Below are positions 59,487 through 64,000 of a stretch of DNA of 64,000 bases, piece after piece (positions within the stretch are counted from its first letter, which is position 1; each line of letters opens with the position of its first letter). The notes under the pieces are model-generated. The model was not told the origin of the DNA. It saw only the letters and a program-made list of their open reading frames with translations, and made no database searches. A program made the translations under genes and the position numbers. Source of the stretch: DASZTV01 sp036267875 (GTDB lineage: Bacteria; Actinomycetota; Actinomycetes; JAFAQI01); NCBI GenBank assembly GCA_036267875.1, contig DATAVE010000064.1, forward strand, positions 1 to 64,000, read 5' to 3'.

Positions 59487-59490
59487 TCCG

Positions 59491-60102
59491 GTGACCAGCA
59501 AAGCAACCGTGGTCGTCATCGACCACGGCTCCGGAAACCTGCGATCGGCCGAGCGGGCACTCGCGCGGGTCGGTGCGGACGTCAGCGTCACTGATGATCT
59601 CTCCGCCGCACGCGAGGCCGACGGTGTCGTACTGCCGGGCGTCGGTGCCTTCGCTGCTTGCATGGCGGGCGTTCGTCAGGTGGGTGCCGACTCGCTGGTC
59701 CGCGAGCGGGTCGCTGCGGGACGGCCGGTGCTCGGGATCTGCGTCGGGATGCAGGTGCTCTACGACGCAGGCGAGGAGCACGGGCTGCGTACCGAAGGCA
59801 TCGGTGCGCTCGGCGGCCAGGTGGTGCGTCTCGAGGCGCCGATCCTGCCGCACATGGGCTGGAACACCGTTGCGCCCGCAGCGTCCTCGGCGCTGTTCAC
59901 CGGGATCGGCGACCAGCGGTTCTACTTCGTGCACTCCTACGGCGTTCGAGCGTTCGGTGCCGCTGGCGAGACCACAGCGACACACGGTGGGCGCTTCGTC
60001 GCGGCCGTCGAACAGGGCCCGCTGTCGGCGACGCAGTTTCACCCTGAGAAGTCCGGTGACGCCGGGCTCACCCTTCTCGAGAACTGGCTGAAGACGCTGT
60101 GA
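59491..60102 (+). CDS. hisH: Imidazole glycerol phosphate synthase glutaminase subunit HisH
   Basis: A 203-residue class I glutamine amidotransferase. Catalytic triad: Cys in GICVGMQVLYD (about residue 81), His and Glu in QFHPEKSG (about 184-186). It feeds ammonia to HisF. GTG 59491; stop overlaps priA (GTGA). Confidence 0.94.
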   Translation: MTSKATVVVIDHGSGNLRSAERALARVGADVSVTDDLSAAREADGVVLPGVGAFAACMAGVRQVGADSLVRERVAAGRPVLGICVGMQVLYDAGEEHGLRTEGIGALGGQVVRLEAPILPHMGWNTVAPAASSALFTGIGDQRFYFVHSYGVRAFGAAGETTATHGGRFVAAVEQGPLSATQFHPEKSGDAGLTLLENWLKTL

Positions 60103-60830
60103 CCGACTCATCGCTTGTGCTGCTTCCCGCCGTCGATGTCGCCGACGGTCAGGCGGTGCGGTTGGTCCAGGGTGAGGCCGGGTCGGAGACGGCCTACGGC
60201 GCACCCCTGGACGCCGCACTTGCTTGGCAGAGCGGCGGCGCGGAGTGGGTGCATCTGGTGGATCTCGACGCCGCGTTCGGTCGCGGCTCGAACCGTGACC
60301 TGATCGCAGAGGTCGTCGGTCGACTCGACGTCGCCGTCGAGCTCTCGGGCGGCATCCGTGACGACGTGTCGCTCGAGGCTGCGTTGGCGACGGGGTGCGC
60401 GCGCGTCAACATCGGCACGGCTGCGCTCGAGCAGCCGGACTGGGTGCGATCGGCGATCGCGAAGCACGGTGACCGGATAGCCGTCGGGCTGGACGTGCGC
60501 GGCACGACTCTGTCGGCGCGCGGCTGGACGCAGGACGGCGGCGAGCTGTTCGACGTACTCGCGCGACTCGATGCTGATGGCTGTGCGCGCTACGTCGTCA
60601 CCGATGTGCGCCGCGATGGGACGTTGACCGGCCCGAACCTCGAGCTGCTGCGAGAGGTCTGTGCCGCAACGGACCGCCCGGTGATTGCCAGCGGCGGTGT
60701 CAGCAGTCTCGACGACCTGCGTGCGATCTCGGGTCTGGTTGGTGTCGGAGTCGAAGGGGCCATCGTCGGGAAGGCGCTCTACGCCGGTGCCTTCACGCTG
60801 CCCGAGGCGCTTGCGGCAGTGAGTTCGTAG
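60099..60830 (+). CDS. priA: PriA: bifunctional HisA/TrpF isomerase
   Basis: A 243-residue TIM-barrel isomerase. Catalytic aspartates in PAVDVADGQAVRL (D13) and VVTDVRRDGTLTGPN (about D177). The ARGWTQDGG loop carries the Arg and Trp used by actinobacterial PriA to handle both the HisA and TrpF substrates. Actinobacteria with PriA usually lack trpF, in agreement with trpE and not trpF lying downstream here. GTG start overlaps hisH; one-base overlap with hisF. Confidence 0.92.
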   Translation: MTDSSLVLLPAVDVADGQAVRLVQGEAGSETAYGAPLDAALAWQSGGAEWVHLVDLDAAFGRGSNRDLIAEVVGRLDVAVELSGGIRDDVSLEAALATGCARVNIGTAALEQPDWVRSAIAKHGDRIAVGLDVRGTTLSARGWTQDGGELFDVLARLDADGCARYVVTDVRRDGTLTGPNLELLREVCAATDRPVIASGGVSSLDDLRAISGLVGVGVEGAIVGKALYAGAFTLPEALAAVSS

Positions 60831-61600
60831 TGGCCGTCGCGACGCGGGTGATTCCTTGTCTCGACGTCGATGGCGGACGGGTCGTGAAGGGCGTCAACTT
60901 CCGCGATCTGCGCGATGCCGGAGATCCGGTCGAGCTCGCGAAGCGGTACGACGACGAGGGTGCCGACGAGCTGGTGTTCCTGGACATCACCGCATCGAGC
61001 GGCGACCGGGAGACGACGTACGACGTCGTCCGTCGTACTGCGGAGCAGGTCTTCATCCCGTTGACGGTCGGTGGCGGGGTACGCAGCGTCGAGGACGTAG
61101 ATCGGCTGCTGCGGGCCGGCGCCGACAAGGTCGGCGTCAACACCGCGGCGATTGCGCGGCCTGAGCTGTTGCACGAGATCGCGCAGCGCTTCGGGAACCA
61201 GGTGCTGGTGCTCTCGGTCGACGCACGCCGGACGCAGGGCGAGACGCGAACCGAGAGTGGGTACGAAGTTACGACGCACGGCGGGCGGCAGGGCACGGGC
61301 ATCGACGCGGTCCAGTGGGCCGCGCGAGGCGAAGAGCTCGGGGTGGGGGAGATCCTGCTCAACTCGATGGATGCCGACGGCACGACGGCAGGCTTCGACA
61401 TCGAGATGGTGGAGGCGGTTCGGCGCGTCGTGACGGTTCCGCTGATCGCCTCAGGTGGCGCGGGCAAGGTCGCGGACTTCCCGCCGCCGGTCGCCGCAGG
61501 GGCCGACGCCGTCCTCGCTGCCAGCGTCTTCCACTTCGGCACGTTGAGCATCGGTGAGGTCAAGGAAGCGCTTCGCGCAGCCGGCAACGAGGTCCGCTAG
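60830..61600 (+). CDS. hisF: Imidazole glycerol phosphate synthase cyclase subunit HisF
   Basis: A 256-residue TIM barrel forming IGP and AICAR with HisH. Catalytic Asp in VIPCLDVDGGRVVKGVNF (D11) and in LSVDARRT (about D130); VGGGVRSVEDVDRLLRAGADKVGVNTAA and LIASGGAGK are typical. GTG start shares a base with the priA stop (TAGTG). Ends at a 10-bp hairpin. Confidence 0.95.
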   Translation: MAVATRVIPCLDVDGGRVVKGVNFRDLRDAGDPVELAKRYDDEGADELVFLDITASSGDRETTYDVVRRTAEQVFIPLTVGGGVRSVEDVDRLLRAGADKVGVNTAAIARPELLHEIAQRFGNQVLVLSVDARRTQGETRTESGYEVTTHGGRQGTGIDAVQWAARGEELGVGEILLNSMDADGTTAGFDIEMVEAVRRVVTVPLIASGGAGKVADFPPPVAAGADAVLAASVFHFGTLSIGEVKEALRAAGNEVR

Positions 61601-61622
61601 AGCGGATGTGTCATCCGCTCTG
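61598..61622 (+). terminator. Hairpin at the end of hisF
   Basis: GAGCGGATG (61600-61608) and CATCCGCTC (61612-61620) pair around TGT, extended by A-T outside and including the stop codon. TGAAAATC follows, without a U-tract, so it may be an inefficient or factor-assisted terminator separating hisF from hisI. Confidence 0.6.
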
Positions 61623-61644
61623 AAAATCGGGATGCGGACACCGG

Positions 61645-61659
61645 CACAATGGATGCATG
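61645..61659 (+). promoter_or_regulatory. Candidate -10 box, leaderless hisI
   Basis: CACAAT (61645-61650) is 6 nt before ATG 61657, after the hisF hairpin. Confidence 0.45.
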
Positions 61660-62037
61660 TCTGGTCCGGCGCGTCCGTCCTCGCTCGACCCGGCCATTGC
61701 GGAGCGCCTCAAGCGCGACGACAACGGCCTGATCGCCGCGGTGGCCCAGCAGTGGGACACCGGTGAGGTCTTGATGGTCGGTTGGATGGACGACGAGGCG
61801 CTGCACCGCACGCTGACCACCGGCCGCTGCACCTACTGGAGCCGCAGCCGGGGGGAGTACTGGGTCAAGGGCGATACGTCCGGGCACCAGCAGTGGGTGA
61901 AGGCAGTCGCGCTCGATTGCGACGGCGACACGCTTCTGGTGTCGGTCGACCAGGTCGGCGCGGCCTGCCACACCGGCGACCGCCGTTGCTTCGACGCCGA
62001 CGTGCTTGATGCGGTCGTCGGCGAACCAGCCGCGTGA
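61657..62037 (+). CDS. hisI: Phosphoribosyl-AMP cyclohydrolase HisI
   Basis: A 126-residue metalloenzyme. Motifs are TYWSRSRGEYWVKGDTSGHQQ, the Asp-rich LDCDGDTLL, and the zinc cysteines in AACHTGDRRCF. Monofunctional (no HisE domain). It starts its own unit after the hisF hairpin and overlaps trpE (GTGA), linking histidine and tryptophan synthesis. Confidence 0.94.
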   Translation: MSGPARPSSLDPAIAERLKRDDNGLIAAVAQQWDTGEVLMVGWMDDEALHRTLTTGRCTYWSRSRGEYWVKGDTSGHQQWVKAVALDCDGDTLLVSVDQVGAACHTGDRRCFDADVLDAVVGEPAA

Positions 62038-63554
62038 GCGCGTCATCCGCGCGACCGGACGGAGTCGTACGTCCGGATCGCGAGGGCTTCCTTGCGGCGT
62101 TCGCCAACGACCGAGTCGTGCCCGTCGTACGACGCGTGCTGGCTGATGCCGAGACACCGATCAGTGCCTACCGCAAGCTCGCGGCCGGCCGGCCGGGGAC
62201 GTTCCTGCTCGAATCGGCGGAGCACGGCGGTGTGTGGGCTCGCTACTCGTTCATCGGCGTCCGCTCGGCGGCGACGCTGTCCGAGCAGGGCGGGCATGCC
62301 GTGTGGACCGGCATCGGTCCGGACGACCATCCCGACGATCCGCTCGAGGCGCTGCACGACGCAGCGGCTCGGCTGCACACGCCACGCAACCCGGAGCTGC
62401 CACCGCTGACCTGTGGGCTCGTCGGGTACATGGGCTACGACACGGTGCGTCGGATCGAGCGACTGCCGGTGCTCGCCGAGGACGACATCGCGATGCCGGA
62501 GCTGCACTTCCTGCTAGCGACCGATGTCGCGGTCGTTGATCACCGCGACGGGTCGATCGTGCTCGTTGCGAACGTGATCCATCGCCTCACTCCTGGGGCC
62601 GACGAGGACCCCGGGTCGGCGTACGACGAGGCCGTCGCGCGGCTGGACGCAATGACGGCGGACCTCGCCAAGCCCGCCGAGCCTTCGGTCTCCACGCTGG
62701 CGCGCTCCGATGTGCCGGACTACCGGGAGCGAACCACCCGCGAGGACTACATGGCGGCGGTGGAGACCGCCAAGGAGCACATCCGCGCCGGCGACTGCTT
62801 CCAGATCGTGGTCTCGCAGCGCTTCGAGACCGACTGCGCGGCCGACCCGCTCGACGTCTATCGGGCGCTGCGTACGTCGAACCCTTCGCCGTACATGTAC
62901 CTGCTCCGGTTCGATGATCTCGACGTAGTCGGTTCGTCGCCTGAGGCGCTGGTCAAGGTGGAGGGCGGTCGGGCGCTGATGCATCCGATCGCCGGCACGC
63001 GGCCTCGTGGCGCGACGCCCGAGGAGGACGCCGCGTATGCGCACGAGCTCTTCACGGATCCCAAGGAGCGCGCCGAGCACGTGATGCTCGTCGACCTCGG
63101 CCGCAACGACCTGGGCCGGATTGCGGTTCCGGGCTCGGTCGAGGTGGTCGACCTGATGGCGGTGGAGCGGTTCTCCCACGTCATGCATCTGGTCTCGACC
63201 GTGGTGTGCGACGTCGCGCCCGCTGCCACGTCTCTGGACGTGCTGTGCGCGTGCTTCCCGGCAGGCACCTTGTCAGGGGCCCCGAAGGTGCGCGCGATGG
63301 AGGTCATCGAGGCGCTCGAGCCGACCCGACGCGGCCTCTACGGCGGGATCGTCGGCTATGTCGACGTCGCGGGTGACCTAGACACGGCGGTGGCGATTCG
63401 CACCGTCGTGATGCGCGATGGTCACGCCTACGTCCAGGCCGGCGCCGGCATCGTCGCCGACTCCGACCCTGCCGCCGAGGATGCCGAGTCGCGCAACAAG
63501 GCCGCCGCCGTACTAGCCGCGTTGGCCTCGGCGGAGGCCATCCACCAAATATGA
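62034..63554 (+). CDS. trpE: Anthranilate synthase component I TrpE
   Basis: A 506-residue chorismate-using enzyme. The N-terminal feedback site includes FLLESAEHGG (LLES, tryptophan binding). The C-terminal catalytic domain has ERTTREDYMAAVETAKEHIRAGDCFQIVVSQRF, IAGTRPRGATPEEDAAYA, DLGRNDLGRIA and FPAGTLSGAPKVRAMEVI. It makes anthranilate with a TrpG subunit not in the window. GTG overlaps hisI; stop overlaps the next gene. Confidence 0.95.
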   Translation: MSASSARPDGVVRPDREGFLAAFANDRVVPVVRRVLADAETPISAYRKLAAGRPGTFLLESAEHGGVWARYSFIGVRSAATLSEQGGHAVWTGIGPDDHPDDPLEALHDAAARLHTPRNPELPPLTCGLVGYMGYDTVRRIERLPVLAEDDIAMPELHFLLATDVAVVDHRDGSIVLVANVIHRLTPGADEDPGSAYDEAVARLDAMTADLAKPAEPSVSTLARSDVPDYRERTTREDYMAAVETAKEHIRAGDCFQIVVSQRFETDCAADPLDVYRALRTSNPSPYMYLLRFDDLDVVGSSPEALVKVEGGRALMHPIAGTRPRGATPEEDAAYAHELFTDPKERAEHVMLVDLGRNDLGRIAVPGSVEVVDLMAVERFSHVMHLVSTVVCDVAPAATSLDVLCACFPAGTLSGAPKVRAMEVIEALEPTRRGLYGGIVGYVDVAGDLDTAVAIRTVVMRDGHAYVQAGAGIVADSDPAAEDAESRNKAAAVLAALASAEAIHQI

Positions 63555-64000
63555 ACAAGGCTGTCGCTGGCTTGCTCCGCGCGATGTTCGGCACAGCTGT
63601 CGGCGGGCTGATTGTCCTGGTCGCGAGCGGTCGAGTGTGGTCGCGCATGACCGTGCACATCCCCGCTGCCGCGGCTACGCGGGTGTCCGTCACCGGGCAT
63701 GCGGTCGAGCCGTCGTTGCCGGCGCTTGGCATCGCCCTGCTGGCTCTCGCCGCCGGGCTGGTTGCGGCGCGCGGTGTGCTTCGGCGCGCGGTCGGTGTTG
63801 TGATCGCGCTGGTCGGGGCGATCGCGCTCGTCGTCGCGATCCAAGGCCGGGGCTCCGTCTCGTCGGCGCTCACCTCGCACGAGGTGGGTGGTCTGGCGAT
63901 CCCGGTCCACGGCAGCGCGAACGGCTGGTGGGTCGTCGCCGCGGTCGGTGGGCTGGTCGCGATGGCAGCCGGCGTACTCGCAGCGTGGCGCAGCGGCGAA
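63551..64000 (+). CDS. Trp-operon-associated membrane protein (TIGR02234-like), 3' end beyond window
   Basis: The first 150 codons of a membrane protein overlapping trpE by 4 bases (ATGA). About four hydrophobic helices (roughly residues 8-26, 58-72, 80-96 and 128-145) with a WW pair before the last. Position directly after trpE and topology fit the actinobacterial trp region membrane protein family. Function unknown. Confidence 0.8.
   Translation, partial: MNKAVAGLLRAMFGTAVGGLIVLVASGRVWSRMTVHIPAAAATRVSVTGHAVEPSLPALGIALLALAAGLVAARGVLRRAVGVVIALVGAIALVVAIQGRGSVSSALTSHEVGGLAIPVHGSANGWWVVAAVGGLVAMAAGVLAAWRSGE

Noticed and set aside
1..64000. Mobile elements, prophage, CRISPR, rRNA and tRNA genes.
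   Set aside because: No transposase, integrase, terminal repeats, spacer arrays, T-loop-like tRNA ends or rRNA sequence seen; composition is even across the window.

Overview
This 64 kb window is chromosomal DNA of a high-GC actinobacterium. The evidence is pervasive G/C at third codon positions, many GTG and TTG starts, an actinobacterial dcw (division and cell wall) cluster with SepF and DivIVA, a meso-diaminopimelate-type MurE, PriA in place of HisA, and an actinobacterial LexA box. Gene order resembles two Mycobacterium blocks: pknL / Rv2175c-like / polyprenyl synthase / metF-like / GNAT / DUF3040 / mraZ, and ileS / lspA / rluD / dnaE1. The genus cannot be fixed from sequence alone. I see no rRNA, tRNA, CRISPR, insertion sequence or prophage.

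Region 1 (1-21300) is a mosaic of short operons. It holds the start of a PknB-type kinase, a LysM transglycosylase, a 2-hydroxyacid dehydrogenase, the thiO-thiS-thiG operon behind a TPP riboswitch, and a + strand run of thiE, crtYc, crtYd and an AlkZ-like gene. A minus-strand GGPP synthase-crtI-crtB operon follows, completing a carotenoid pathway. Then come metF, a second CrtI-like oxidoreductase, a GNAT, a YbaK-like deacylase, a LexA-boxed HEPN-dinB operon, a DUF3040 protein, and a MoxR-DUF58-transglutaminase operon.

Region 2 (21300-40440) is the dcw cluster: mraZ, rsmH, ftsL, ftsI, murE, murF, mraY, murD, ftsW, murG, murC, ftsZ, pgeF, yggS-type, sepF, yggT, divIVA. Most junctions overlap by 1-4 bases. 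ftsQ is absent from its usual place between murC and ftsZ, where there is only about 317 bp of structured leader. A large hairpin lies between mraZ and rsmH. The block closes with a two-TM protein carrying a histone H1-like tail and a 22-bp perfect-stem terminator.

Region 3 (40440-53510) holds an orphan gene, ileS, a DksA/TraR zinc-finger protein with an H1-like tail, lspA, a RluD-type pseudouridine synthase, a membrane protein of unknown function, two tandem secreted GH16-like paralogues, and dnaE with an intact PHP domain.

Region 4 (53510-64000) holds a MurG-like glycosyltransferase, a polysaccharide deacetylase, and the histidine genes in three transcription units (membrane protein-hisD-hisC; hisB-hisH-priA-hisF; hisI-trpE-trp membrane protein). 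Many genes that start a unit have a -10-like hexamer 6-8 nt before the start codon and no Shine-Dalgarno, which suggests leaderless transcripts.
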